A stretch of DNA of 64,000 nt from Petunia secreta (lineage: Eukaryota > Streptophyta > Magnoliopsida > Solanales > Solanaceae). The stretch's first letter is position 1; every line of letters begins with the position of its first letter. The stretch is taken from the NCBI GenBank assembly GCA_029990175.1, contig JARKIP010000048.1:22840001-22904000 (forward strand), read 5' to 3'. This document shows, piece by piece, positions 34,976 to 47,680 of this stretch. The position numbers and the translations under genes are program-made. Below the pieces are notes generated by a model. It searched no databases. It saw only the letters and a list, made by a program, of their open reading frames with translations, and was not told where the DNA came from.

Positions 34976-36683
34976 TGACACGATCCAAATTTTTGGATAG
35001 GCCGTGCAGGCACCCGACTACCTCCCCTAGACCTGTCAAGCGAACTCTATCGACAAATTCAATCTATATATGACATAAAAATGACTTAAAGGCGAAAATA
35101 AAGATTATTTAAAACGTAATATAGCTCCAAAAGATATACACACACACACACACACACATAAGATGAACAAAATATACAAGCTGTTAGCACAAGTACAACT
35201 ATCTACCCCAAACATAGGTCTAGAGATTTCCAGATCAGACATCTACGAAGTCAAAAGAATATACACATATCCCAAAGGGGAGAAAAATAGGATAACATTA
35301 TAGCATCTACCGCTGGCGGCCTCAAGGAACAAGCTGGCTCACCATAGACTGCTAAGAACGTCCTCGCTCCTCACTCGTGATGTTGGCTAGTTCCTGGAGC
35401 GGAATCTGTCGAAATGAAAATACATAACAAGAAACAAGTAGGAGTGAGTCATAAGGACTCAGTAGGCGAGGAATAACTATTACCTAAAAAAAATAGCCAA
35501 ATGAGCGAGAGAAATAGAAAGTGACGGAATAACATATAAACAATGCACAAATGGGCAAGCAGCAGTCTTACACAGGTAGCAAGCACATAAAAGGTCATGA
35601 GGTAAATGCAATATGATCCAATAGGGTCACATTGCCCAATAAATGGAGCGGAATCTTCCTACTCAGGGGCAGAATCCTCCTACTCTCAATATGATGCAAG
35701 GAGCAGAATCTTCCTGCTCCTAGGGCGGAATCCTCATGTCGTATGATGACATAACAGCCCAGAAATCAAGAAAAATAATGAGAAAATACATAACAAGGAT
35801 GTGGCGTAATAAGTACACCTTTTCGGCAGCTATTCACGTAAAGAATACGTGAATAGATCATCTAAAGGCCAGAGGCTGTCAAAGAAGTGGATAAAATCAT
35901 CTACATTGAGTCCTAGGTCACGATAGCTACTAAATAACTTCCTTTCCTCCCCAATGTCCCTCAGAATAACTCCTTTTTGAGCCAGAAAAAATATATTCGC
36001 ACTTATAAGTGCTCGAAGAAAGAGTATTTAGCTTTTAGACAATGAAAAAAGAAAATTATAAAAATACCCCTGGATCGGGCTTAGTCGAAAACCCATAATA
36101 TATATATTTTTTGACTCCTCATAATCCCATGAGTCCAGTGGTATCATTAGTTTTTAAATTTAAATTCAATTTCACCAAATTTCCTATTTTCATAATTTTT
36201 AGGGTCCTAACCCAATTTTCCAATTCAATTTCAAGAGATTCTAGCGCAGAAATCATGAATTAACACAATCGAATGTTATAAAATTGTTACCTAATGGTTT
36301 TTGATAGATTTGGCACTGAAATTACAGCTTAAACTGACCTAGAAAGCTTTAGTTTTGAGGGTGAAGGAAGTGGATTAAATGAAGCCTTTTATAATGTAAT
36401 AAGCAGCTTAATAAGCTGCTTTCGCACCAGCAACTGTTGTGCTTCTTTTTTGGTCCAAATAGGACCCTACGAAGCTCAAAATGACCCTTAACTTTGAATA
36501 CAAGTCATAAAATTGCGTAACATGCTCGCAAGGACGAAACTCGAATCGAATCTCCAGAACTCAAGATATGACTTCCATTGAAAGAGGTCGATTTCTCAAT
36601 TTTTCGAATTTTAGCGAAACTTACCAAACGACCTCGGAATTCACTTTCGAAAGTTGCTACAGGTCATAAATAACTATACAAAC
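34976..36683 (-). repeat. 3' LTR of the chromovirus, truncated
   Basis: The first 190 bp match 63252-63425. The LTR continues to 36683, where a Copia fragment begins. By comparison with the solo LTR at 25932-28866, about 250 bp at the LTR's own 5' end are missing. A (CA)n run lies at 35140-35158. Confidence 0.75.
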
Positions 36684-37594
36684 TATTATAATCTAAGCAC
36701 CTCCTATTGACACTAGAAAGGGGGGGTTGAATAGTGTCTACCAATTTTTATGCGAGAACCAGATTCTCTCAGTCTAGAACCTTGTTCTTGATTCAATTAG
36801 TTTTCCTCTGCAAACACCACAACACACAAAAATAGCAAACTCAAGGAACACGGTGTTTTTACGTGGAAAACTCTTGCTCAAGGGAGAAAAACCATGACCC
36901 ATACTCTGGGATTTTCGAACCAATCCACTAACTCAAAGAGCAAGTTTTAGATTACAAAGCTCTGTAACCAAGGGGCTACACTGTAGACCCTAATCACTCA
37001 ACAAAGCTAAACTCTAGCTTTACAAAGTAATCTCACAAAGGTTCACCTAATACAATTGCTTCTAATCACCTGTGCATGCTTTATATGGGCTTCAGAACTC
37101 TAGTTGAGTTCCACAAGGAAACCTTGTAATTATAGAAAGACAAGATTTCCTGTGACTCTTTCCTTGTTTAGTTCCAACTCTTATTCGTACTTCGAAGACA
37201 CAACCACGACACAACCTCTTTTAGCTGACTAGGATGCATACTTGTTCACTCGCCACTCTTCCTAGTTTAGCAGGGATTTATAACCCACAATCTTTTCGAT
37301 CAGTCGTGCCCTTCTGTACAAGGACCATGTCCTCCTTCAGAACCACTGGATCCTTCTCGTTTGTCATTCTTCAAAACATTTACCGCAACAAATTCCCTCC
37401 TTTTTGATGATGACAAACAAATGGTGCAAATGAACCTGAATAGACAAAAATACCAAGAACATAGAAACAAAAATATATTTGAAAATTTTAAAACAGATGA
37501 GTTAGGTCACAAACACCCCAACATTTCTTTCTTCCCCCTTTTGGCATCATCGAAAAGATTCAAAATCCTGCAAGAACAAGTTAGTACTATCCAG
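36684..37594 (-). mobile_element. Copia fragment: 3' LTR plus 204 bp of internal sequence
   Basis: It matches 39118-40025 (LTR) and 40026-40230 (adjacent internal DNA) of the second Copia element, on the same strand. The match stops at TATCCAG (37588-37594), after which chromovirus RT sequence begins. No TSD is seen. The left side abuts chromovirus LTR and the right side chromovirus pol, so the fragment sits on a deletion. Confidence 0.82.
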
Positions 37595-38455
37595 TAATGC
37601 CTAATAAATCCCTTATCCAATAAAGCCTGCAACTGCTCCTTCAACTCTGAAAGAGCTATGCGATAAGGAGGTATTAAAATAGGCTAAGTCCCTAGCACTA
37701 TATCAAATCCTAACTCGATCTGCCAATCAGGAGGAAGTCCTAGGAGATCATCTGGAAACACATCGGAGAACTCACTCACAACAGGAATGCAATAGAAGGA
37801 TGGGATCTCCATAGTGGTATCTCGAACCATTTCAAGATACATTGAACACCCTTTATCCATTATTTGCTTCGCCTTCAAGAAAGAAATAACACGCCTTGTA
37901 GGTGGCTTTTGAGAACCCTGCCACACTACTGGCGAGCTAGGAAGAGATAATCGAATAGACTTGGCATGACAATCCAGAGTGGCATAAAATGACGCCAACC
38001 AATCCATGCCGATAATGACATCAAAGTCGACCATATCCAAAACCAGAAGATCTACCAAGGTCTCACGGGCACCCAAAAGATATGGTACATGGAGGATAAA
38101 CTCGATCCACAACAATAGTGTCTCCGATGGGAGTAAAAACATAGAATGGATCATAGAGACACATATAATCAACATGAAATCCCACAGTAAAATAAGGAGA
38201 AAGATAGGAATAGGTAGATCCTGGATCCACCAAAGAATATGCATCTCGACCACAAACAGATAAAGTACCTGTAATAACAGCTCGAGATGCCTCGGCATCC
38301 TGCCTGGCTGGTAATGCATATAGTTGTCTCTGCAATTGAGCTGAGCCACCACTCTGAGATCCACCTCTAGAGGGACCCCCAGAACCACGCCCACGGTCTC
38401 TACAAAGTGGTGGTGCACCACGAGCTGGCTGAGACCCTGAAGGGGCAGCTTGAGG
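37595..38455 (-). pseudogene. protease and start of RT of the chromovirus
   Basis: In the minus-strand reading a retropepsin site 'LVDPGSTYSYLSPYF' lies at about 38240-38200; chromoviruses have D-x-G-S here. The chain continues with 'LDMVDFDVIIGMDWL', the conserved second half of the protease. It ends with 'SELKEQLQALLDKGFI' near 37640, the entry motif of RT. Sequence then stops at the Copia fragment, so RT core, RNase H, integrase and chromodomain are absent. A frame change near 38330 and a stop near 37683 are present. Confidence 0.82.
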
Positions 38456-39112
38456 CTACTGTTGCATAGGCACCGGAGGGCGAGAGAAACGATGGCTACT
38501 ACTCTGCTGATATAGATAAGGGCAATCCTTTTTATGATGCCCTAAATCCTGACAGATAAAACACCCAAAAGAAGACTTGCACTGATCAAAATGGAATTGA
38601 TCACGAGGACGGGACTGGAATGGAAACAAACCCTGAAAAGGAACAGGCGCACTCTGAAAACCACGCGCTGAGGGCTGGACTGGCCTCACAGGAGGCCTAC
38701 TCTGCTGTTGATAACTCCTACCTCCAGATGAGGTACTAGAAATAAAATATCCTGGACCACGTGATCTCTTACTCTCCCGCTCTAACTCCTCCATCTCCAA
38801 TTTATGATATGCCTCATACCTCCTAGTAATAGCAATGGCGACATCAAATGGAGTCCTGGCCTCAATCTCAAGAGCTATCTAAGACCGCAAATATAGAGAA
38901 ATCCCGTCAACAAATTGCCTGACCCACTCAGAGAGCTCCTGCATAAGATTTGGAGCACCCCCAAACATCTCAAAGAACAAAAGCTCATACTCTGAAATAA
39001 CAGGTTACCCTGTCCATTCCCTTTAAAACTGCCTCTTCTTCTCATCCTGCTCACTGTGAGGGAGAAACTTCTCTATGAATCGATGGGAGAACTCACTCCA
39101 GGTTAGGCTAGG
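38456..39112 (-). pseudogene. C-terminal half of chromovirus gag
   Basis: It begins at the Copia TSD with 'SLTWSEFSHRFIEKFLP', the capsid motif that directly continues the text broken at 62324. It ends with a CCHC zinc knuckle, CFICQDLGHHKKDC (about 38560-38519). Stops near 39018, 39006, 38880 and 38456 interrupt it. The knuckle region is Gln/Pro/Arg-rich, as usual for this gag. Confidence 0.83.
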
Positions 39113-39117
39113 CAATC

Positions 39118-40025
39118 TTTTAGAATCTAAGCACCTCCTATGGACAGTATAGGGGGGGTTGAATAGTGTCCTCTGGTTTTCGTAGAAGAACTAGATTCTT
39201 ATCGTTTAGAACCTTGTTTTTGTCGCAACAGTTTTCTACTACGAACACCACAGTACACACAAATTGCAAACTCAAGGAACATGGTGTTTTTACATGGAAA
39301 ACTCCTTGCTCAAGGGAGAAAAACCACGACCCACACTCTAGGATTTTTGAACCAATCCACTAACACAAAGAGCAAGTTTTTACATTACAAAACTCTGTAA
39401 CCAAGGGGCTACACTCTAGACCTTAATCACTTAACAAAGCTAAACTCTAGTTTTACGAAGCAATCGCACAATGATTCACCTAATACAGTTGCTTCTAAAC
39501 TAAGCATGTAGGTAAAAGCAATGATAGCACACAACTACGACAACTTCGAACAACAACCTAGACAGAATATCTAAGTTCCACTATGTAGCCTTCAACAGTT
39601 GTCTTCACCAGTTAAGTCACTTTGAAAGTTATTGAATCGCCTTTGTATTGCTCTCAACTCTTGTTGTGAATAACTAAATATTGGCCGCCTCAATTACTAG
39701 CTTTTATATAGGTTAGTATTTCACAAGGAAACCTTGTAATTATGGCAAGACAAGATTTCCTGTGACACTTTCCTTGTTTAGCTCCAACTCCAATTCATAC
39801 TTCAAAGACGCAGCCACGGCACAACCTCTTTTAGCTGACTAGGATGCATAATAGTTTACGCGCCACTATTCCTAGTTCTGTAAGGATTTCTATTCCATAA
39901 TCTTTTCAATTAGTCGTGCCCTTCTTCATAAGGAGATCAGTCGCGCCCTTCTTCACAAGGACCGTGTTCTCCTCCAAAACCACTGGGTCCTTCGTTTGTC
40001 ATTCTTCAAAACATTCAGCTCAACA
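39118..40025 (-). repeat. 3' LTR of the second Copia element
   Basis: This 908-bp LTR matches 61399-62323 with scattered changes, including a damaged first triplet (TTTTAGAAT against TGATAGAAT). A 30-bp segment with GTCGTGCCCTTCTTCA is present twice in tandem, as in the other LTR. Confidence 0.87.
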
Positions 40026-40040
40026 AATTCCCCCTTTTTG
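40026..40040 (-). promoter_or_regulatory. polypurine tract of the second Copia element
   Basis: The minus strand reads AAAAAGGGGGAATTTG next to the LTR, a purine run in PPT position. The same tract is kept in the fragment at 37391. Confidence 0.7.
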
Positions 40041-40487
40041 ATGATGACAAACAAATGTTGCCAAAGAACCTGGACATACAAAAACACCAAAGACATAGAA
40101 GATAAAATACATTTGAAAAATTTAAAACAGATGAGTTAGGTCACAAACACCCCAACATTTCCTTCTTCCCACTTTTGGCATCATCGAAAAGATTCAAAAT
40201 CCTGCAAGAACAAATCAGTATTATCCAGTCTAGAGCACAAGGCAATCAAGTCAACATAAGACATATGAATTAAACTAAGGGCCCAACCAGAACCAGATAT
40301 ATTATAAAAAGACCCAATTCAAACAAAAGATATTTAAAACCAATATCCAGGCGTGGCAAACACACAGCCCAATTAAGTACACAACATCAAATGATTGTCT
40401 TAAGAACACACATCAAGGAAGGACAGATAGGAAAGGAAAGCAGTAATTTGGACAAGGACTTGGACGGAAATTGGAAGGACTTAGGTC
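40041..40487 (-). other. 3' non-coding part of the second Copia element
   Basis: This stretch lies between the end of the post-pol ORF and the PPT. No ORF is supported. The first 190 bp (40041-40230) are shared with the fragment at 37391-37594. Confidence 0.5.
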
Positions 40488-40954
40488 TTCAGGTTGAAGT
40501 GCTTGACAAGTGCCTCAATATTCCTTGAATTTTTGGCCCTTTCTACTGCCAACTCGGCCTCATGCTTGTGACACTCAATCTTCAAGCGATCAATTTCTTG
40601 ATCCTTCACCTACAACTGCCTTTTCAGTTCAACATTCTTTTCATCTACTTCCAACACATGCTGCTCCAATTCCTTCACAGCTGCAATTGCTTCATCAGGT
40701 CCAAAGTCCTCACTTTCCTCAGGCTCCCCTTGCTTAACTTGCACTGGCCTCTAGGATGACATGTTCTCCTTGAAGAAGTCATAGTTCTTCAGCACATTTT
40801 GACCAAACATCTGATGCAGAGTTGGCTTCTTTCCACCTTCCAAGGGCACCCCAAAGTGCTCAAAGATCTGCTGCAGGATGTAGGAATGGACCAAAGAGTG
40901 TGGCTTTTGGTCAGTATCAACAATCCTCTTTATATGTCTGATGACCAGACCAGG
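40488..40954 (-). pseudogene. C-terminal part of the Copia post-pol ORF
   Basis: It starts at the TSD (40950-40954) with 'LVIRHIKRIVDTDQKPHS' and continues the chain broken at 53463. A TAG at 40751-40753 interrupts it. The same frame then runs on through a Glu/Leu/Lys-rich coiled coil with another stop near 40610, to about 40488. The layout matches the end of the related ORF at 30533-30997. Confidence 0.75.
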
Positions 40955-43351
40955 TGTTGACACCCAATTTTGTCCCGAATTTTTTTTTTTTCAAAATTAA
41001 TAAATTATGGCAATATTTATGATTGAGGATAATTTTTTGAAAATTAAATATAATTGGTTAATTTCTGAGTAAAAGGGTCAAATTTTGCAATGCATAGCCT
41101 AATTTCTACCCTACCCGTGCAATCACCCGATTTTCTCATTTAAATCCTAAATTGGGATCAAAATTGCTCTTTCATTTAAATTCCAGCTTATTTATGCAAA
41201 GCCCATATCACACACAACCCATCATTTACCAATCTTCCTACTACACTTTAACCACACAACTATTCATTCATCTTCCTACTACAAAAAAAAACCCTACACC
41301 CAATATAACCCTAGACACACCACTTTTTGCACACCTCAGACCAGCCGTGCCCCCTCACATCTCACCATTTTTTTCCCCTCTCCCACACATATATACAACA
41401 CCAACGAGACCATTTCTTCTCCCTTTTAAGAAAAACCAGATCTGAAACAGAGTGAGATAACAAATCGAAGCAAAAGGGATCGGAGTATGGTTGATTTACG
41501 GCGACCTTGGTGGTGTCGTTTGGTTTTTGATCAGAAATATTAGATGTTTTCCCATTTCTCTTCTCCGATTTGTGACTGAAATAGATCGAAAAACAGTGTT
41601 AGGGACATCGAAATAAGGAAAACGGGGATGGGGTAGTAGTGACACCACCGGATTTCGTCTCCTCGCCGGAGAATCGGGTCGGAGTCGCTCCTCCTCCCTG
41701 CACCTGTGGTGCTGCCCCTGTTCTCGTTAAGTCGCGATTGAAACTAAGGATTATGGATCTTGACTATTGAATCATTGCTAGTCCTATTACGCTGCTACTG
41801 GGTTTCGTTGTTGGATTAGCGGGCGTCGTCCCTGTTATGATCGGAAAAACTGTGTTTCCGTCGCCGTTTTCACTTGGCACTGCTATGTTTGTTCCGTTGT
41901 TTTGAGTTTAATTTTCTGCATCCTCTTTGGTTCTGGGTTTGATTGCATTTACCAGAGTGTTGCACTCTGTGTTCTGGATTTTGATGGTGGTCCGTTCATT
42001 GTTTCGTGTTTAATTGTGATGCTGCCTAACTATTTGTTGTGTGCAGTCCTTTCTCACGTGACAATGGCTTTGGTCAAGTGGATTATTGCGGATGCTATTG
42101 GGATAATTGTGTTAATGCGGCACAAAATGTTGAATTTGTGAAATTGTACTTTACTGATTTGAACAAGATACTACACGGGCCGATGAAAATTCACATGCAC
42201 GTATTGAGGCCTACACAAGGAATTGACGGATGATAAATTGACGGATTTTGAACACGATACTGCACTTGATCCGTCCCGTTCCCGTGTCCCTAACGCAAAA
42301 GGCGATGATGAATGCATTTTAACGCTAAGCAAGTTGAATAGAGTAGTGGGTTTGGTGCTTTGGCACGGCAACACGGCCCGGGCTCCGTGTTTGCAACCGT
42401 ACCAAATCCCGAGCCTCTATTCGACGCGCCATGCAAACCTGAGCCTAAATTTTGCAAAAAACAAACCCCTTATTATTATTATTATTATTATTATTCTATT
42501 ATTATTATTATTATTATTATATATTCTATTATTATTATTATTATATATATATTTTTTTCTTATTATTATTATTACTTTATTATTATTTTATTTTATTAAT
42601 CATTACACTTTATTATCGTACTAATTCCGTTTAATTCCCGTTTTATTGCGAGGTATATCTTGGCACGAGCAATTCGGGAACGCTTTTGGCTAACTCGCGA
42701 ATGAGAATAGTCCTTTGCATTGAGGGCATTTGGAGATTGAATTCGGACCCGAGCATTCAGAAATAAGACTTAGGAATTTTAGAAAAAATCAAGACTCCCG
42801 CGAGTTGATCAATTTACCGGTTCTATCTTTAACTTTGCCTTCCTTAGATATTTATGTAAATAAAATGTGTGAATTATTTTATTTGATAATAATATTTGAT
42901 TGCTTGGTTTATTGCTTTACTTTATGTGCATTATCCTTTTTATTTTTGAAGTCGTTATTTAATTTATTGCAAACTGAGACAAATTAGCAAAATGCGTGCA
43001 AAAAATTAAAATATTTTTTCATAAACAAGTTTTATTTCAATTAATTATTTTAGATAATTTTTTTAGAAAAGCATATTTTGCAAATATTTGGAAGCCTGTC
43101 GGATTAACCGTATTTTACGGAATTTCGGAAGTGCCTTAAAAACCTTCTTCCGAAATTAATAAAACCTCTTACTTTTAGAATCTCTGGAAGAAAGACCGTC
43201 TTTTTTATAAAACGGAGTTTTGCACGCATTTGTTAATTTGGTTCCCTGTTTTCCTTAAATTGGGTGGCGACTCCAAAAACTCCAAAAGAGTTAGTCCATC
43301 CTGTCGATATTCCGGAATTTATCCCTTTCGGGGTAATTTTGGGGTTCAACA
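40955..43351 (+). repeat. 5' LTR of the young element
   Basis: This 2,397-bp LTR has about four substitutions against the 3' copy by eye (near 42150, 42293, 42773 and 43163) plus length changes in homopolymers and the TTA repeat. It holds TG..CA ends. Confidence 0.93.
42472..42600. repeat. TTA/ATT microsatellite in the LTR
   Basis: A run of TTA triplets with TATATA and T-rich breaks. The matching run in the 3' LTR (52593-52710) differs in length by about 12 bp. It creates spurious poly-Ile/Tyr/Leu frames. Confidence 0.9.
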
Positions 43352-43354
43352 GCA

Positions 43355-43372
43355 TGGCGACTCCGCTGGGGA
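43355..43372 (+). promoter_or_regulatory. primer-binding site of the young element
   Basis: Three bases after the 5' LTR the strand reads TGGCGACTCCGCTGGGGA, starting with TGG. This type of site is used by Tat/Ogre-group elements. It is intact. Confidence 0.85.
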
Positions 43373-46180
43373 GCAATAAAGGTTTTGACCATAAAGGTTT
43401 CCAATTGTTTGCAACTAGCATGCCTGATTTATTTGCTTTATTATATCTGTTTGTTTGGTTTGCCTTATAAAGCATGCATTGTATTGATTTGTGCATATTC
43501 TGCGTTCCGTTCATATTTCCTCCCTCATGGAGCCTGTCAATTCTCTTTCACCTCCTCGATTTCATCACGGGGTACCCGCTTGACGGGTAGCTATGCAGGA
43601 AGGGCATTGCCCTTACCTCACTCTTTCAAACTTCTTTCGTGTCACCAAAAGTTAGTTGGGGTATGGTTTGCCTGGTTTTGCCATGGCCGGTTTTACTGGT
43701 TTATGGGGCCAGGTTTATCCCGCATAGGTCTGAATCAGCCTCAACCGTTAGCCCACTCTTAGAAGGAGATTAGGTCATGCATGCATATACACCTTAGTTT
43801 GGGGGAAGGTTCGGTAGATTTGGTTGGTTTGTGTTTTGGAGATGGTTTGGTGTAGTGAGATCTAAGAGGCGAAGTCCCTGGTGTCTTTAAAAGGATCGGT
43901 GGGGTCCCTCTCATGAATGGCTTTGCGTGTGTGCAGGCCTATGTTGATTATCCAGCTGCAACTTTGTAAAAATTGAAGTATGCTTGTCGCATGCTAGGAG
44001 AGCGAAGCCCCTGTGTCTTTGAATAACCAGTGGGGTCCCTCCTTGAAGACCAGTGCGGTCTTGGCTGCCTAGGAAACTGAGAGGCTTGAGTAAAGCCGAG
44101 GACCAGTGAGGAGCCCTATGAACAAGGTCTGTGAGCCTTGCAAAACCTAGGAAACTGAGAGGCTCGTCCAAAGCCGAGGACCAGTGAGGTTTTATTTTGA
44201 AAGGCCAATTGGCGCCTTTCGTGATTTGCAGTCTGGTATTGTGGAGGCGGTTGGAAATTTCTCCCTGGATGTTGTAATACAATTGGGAGTTGTGCTTGGA
44301 GTAGTGTGGATGTTTGCAAAAGCTATGGAGGATTGTTTCGGGTTTTAGGCATTTGGGTTTATAATTTTGTGCATATTCTGTGGAGAGCATGAGCTGTGTT
44401 AAAATGTTAATTGCCTGCCTTGCTTTGTTTGCTCAAAATGCGTTAAATACTAGGTGTTGCTTGCTTGTATGCAATCCTATGAATGACATGCAAAATATCT
44501 TAATTACCCTTTGTGAGGTTTCTTTGTTTTGTTTATTTCTCTAGCAAATGTTGGATTTGTGAAGTGCCTGACCATTTACCATGCAAGGGGATTCGAGATT
44601 TGATTGATGGTAGACGCTCTAGTTCGTGAACGATGTAGCACTAGAAGTTAATGGCATTGTCTGAAAGTACTTGGCGATTGAACTTAGTAGCATTATTTTC
44701 AATTTTTAATTCGGGTTGAGGCCCTGAATCGTATTGTAATTTAAAGCTTATGTTAATCTGAATCAACTCATTTTGAATTTATGAAAATTGAAGTAAAATG
44801 CATCTCATTCTTATTATATTATTTACGCTTGCATTTGTTTCCATTTTAAAATTAAAATTGATAAACTTGTCAAAGCTTTGCTTGTAATGTATGGCAAAAC
44901 AACTGAACAATTTGAAAGCGATACACTGAAAGTTATTGTCTGCGCTCTTTGGATATCGCACTACTGTTGGAACTTCAACTGGGGCAGCTTTTATTTGTTG
45001 GTATATGGCGTTGAGGCAGTGATGCAGAACTACGCACGGTCTGATTCCCAAGGAGGGATACGTAGGCTCCCTCATCGGGCTCGACCCTTTAGCATTTAAA
45101 TTATTATTTTCCCCCAAGAAGGACAACTGGGGCAATTTTCGCAAAAAATGAGTTAGGAATGCGGAAGATAATAACTGGGGCAGAATTTTGCAAGAAGCGG
45201 CGTTGGTTATTAAAGATGAGTTGGCAAGAATTTTGAAATCGGTTAAGCAAACAGTGCAAAGTCTAAGACAAAGGACGTTCAGTTTGTTTTAAAATATGTT
45301 ACAAGTTTAAATCAAGACAAAAATTTTCAAAATGCATCTTTGACTTCATTTGCATGCTTCTTTCACTCGCTATATTGCATTAAAATATTTTATCTTGCCT
45401 CTATCTTTCAAATTCTATGCTATTTGAGTTCATGAGCCAAGTTTGTGAAAACAATTTGCAAATCCAAGTCCAATGAAGACGAGGAAGCAGCAGAAGCAGC
45501 AAGATCAGGATGAAGTCTGCACAAATCAAACGTTTCCCCTTCCTTCCTCAGAACTAACAATTTTCTTTGAGAGCAGGAACATAAAAGCTTGCGTTAAAAA
45601 GATCATTCGCACTATGAATGAACAGTTTATGGAACGCGCATTCAAAGTTGCCTTGCAAATTGCGTTGCATTGCCCTATTCATGACTTAAAGCATTATGCT
45701 TTGTCATGAGTTATTGCCGAACAGGCGGCATTTCTACCCCTATGACTTTCATTCCTAATAGGCGATAAAGCCGAGGCTTGTTTTGTGTTTTCAAAACTAA
45801 GCCAAATAGGGCATCGCTTTGTTTCAGGCTATAATCCGCACAAGGCCATCCTTGCCGGATTGTCTCGCCAATTGATTTATCAATGGCTATCGCACTGACT
45901 ACCTTTCCGCACTACTTTGCTTTGCACTTATCTTGAATTACGCCTTCACACTTGCTTTAAAATTAACGCCTCGCTTTACTCTTTCAGGTTGACCATCGGC
46001 TACGAGGATTCCCTTTGTTGGACTATCTCGCCCATTGATTCGCCAAATCGCTCTTGCATTGCTTTACATTCCCGAACTGCTTTTCTTTGCACTTGCTTTG
46101 AATTATGTTGTCTCACTTGCTTTAAAATTGATGCCTTACTTTACATTTTTCAGGTTGACAACCAGGCGGGGCTTCTCTCT
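43373..46180 (+). other. leader region of the young element
   Basis: No convincing gene is present. The longest clean frame (45473-45709) encodes 78 residues with a Lys/Gln-rich head and no known domain. Near 44070-44190 a segment 'CCTAGGAAACTGAGAGGCT..AAGCCGAGGACCAGTG' occurs twice. Around 45010-45085 lies a conserved-looking 'GGTCTGATTCCC' and 'GGATACGTAGGC' stretch. Near 45868-45888 a 9-bp inverted repeat (GCCAATTGAT / ATCAATGGC) has one bulged A. Confidence 0.5.
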
Positions 46181-46199
46181 TGTTGGACTTTCACGCCTG

Positions 46200-47680
46200 T
46201 TGATTTGCTAAATCGCTTTGGCGTTGCTTTACATTTCACGCTAAATTGCTTTGCACTTGCTTTCAATTATGCCTTTGCACTTGCTTTCAATTATGCCTTT
46301 GCACTTGCTTTATATTATGACTTGCTTTACTTTTAGTATAACAGGTCAGCCCTGAGACCCTCCTTGCTTTGTGCCGGACCGGATGACCAGCTGATTTGTA
46401 GACAATCAACCCCAAGACCCTCCTTGCTGCGTGCCCAACCGGCTTGCCAGTTGATTTGTCAAAATGCTCAAATTGCTTTGCACTTGCTTTCAATTATGCC
46501 TTTGCACTTGCTTTATATTATGACTTGCTTTACTTTTAGTTTAACAGGTCAGCCCTGAGACCCTCCTTGCTTTGTGCCGGACCGGATCACCAGCTGATTT
46601 GTAGACAATCAACCCCAAGACCCTCCTTGCTGCGTGCCCGACCGGCTTGCCAGTTGATTTGTCAAAATGCTCAAATTGCTTTGCACTTGCTTTCAATTAT
46701 GCCTTTGCACTTGCTTTACTTTTAGTTTAACAGGTCAGCCCTGAGACCCTCCTTGCTTTGTGCCGGACCGGATCACCAGCTGATTTGTAGACAATCAACC
46801 CCAAGACCCTCCTTGCTGCGTGCCCGACCGGCTTGCCAGTTGATTTGTCAAAATGCTCAAATTGCTTTGCACTTGCTTTCAATTATGCCTTTGCACTTGC
46901 TTTATATTATGACTTGCTTTACTTTTAGTTTAACAGGTCAGCCCTGAGACCCTCCTTGCTTTGTGCCGGACCGGATCACCAGCTGATTTGTAGACAATCA
47001 ACCCCAAGACCCTCCTTGCTGCGTGCCCGACCGGCTTGCCAGTTGATTTGTCAAGATGTTCAAATTGCCTTGCACTTGCTTTCAATTATGCCTTTGCACT
47101 TGATTTATATTATGACTTGCTTTACTTTTAGTTTAACAGGTCAGCCCTGATACCCTCCTTGCTTTGTGCCGGACCGGATCACCAGCTGATTTGTAGACAA
47201 TCAACCCCAAGACCCTCCTTGCTGCGTGCCCGACCGGCTTGCCAGTTGATTTGTCAAGATGTTCAAATTGCCTTGCACTTGCTTTCAATTATGCCTTTGC
47301 ACTTGATTTATATTATGACTTGCTTTACTTTTAGTTTAAGAGGTCAGCCCTGATACCCTCCTTGCTTTGTGCCGGACCGGATCACCAGCTGATTTGTAGA
47401 CAATCAACCCCAAGACCCTCCTTGCTGCGTGCCCGACCGGCTTGCCAGTTGATTTGTCAAGATGTTCAAATTGCCTTGCACTTGTTTTCAATTATGCCTT
47501 TGCACTTGCTTTATATTATGAACCGCTTTACTTTTAGCTTAGCAGGTTAACAGGTCAGTCCCGAGACCCTCCTTGCTTCGTGCCGGACCGGTTCGCCAGC
47601 TGATTTGTTCGACAATCAACCCCAAGACCCTCATTGCTTCATGCCCGACCGGCTTGCCAGTTGATTTGTCAAGATTGTTG
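46200..47680 (+). repeat. 203-bp tandem repeats, first array
   Basis: Units beginning TTGCTTTGTGCCGG start at 46364, 46567, 46753, 46956, 47159, 47362 and, diverged, 47573. The period is 203 bp except for one 186-bp unit that lacks a 17-bp piece and one 211-bp unit. Each unit contains two diverged halves of about 61 bp that share 'GACCCTCCTTGCT', 'CCGG' and 'TGATTTGT'. A TGATT/AATCA inverted repeat around TGTAGAC lies in each. Units are nearly identical, so amplification is recent. Confidence 0.9.

Noticed and set aside
39166..39363. 65-residue frame also found at 61452-61649
   Set aside because: Both lie in the two LTRs of the same Copia element. The duplication is the LTR, not a gene.
42223..42634. 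Frames rich in Ile, Leu and Tyr
   Set aside because: They are translations of the TTA microsatellite in the LTR, repeated at 52346-52735.
44800..45144. Minus-strand 121-residue frame
   Set aside because: It runs opposite to the young element, overlaps its conserved leader motif and has no known domain.
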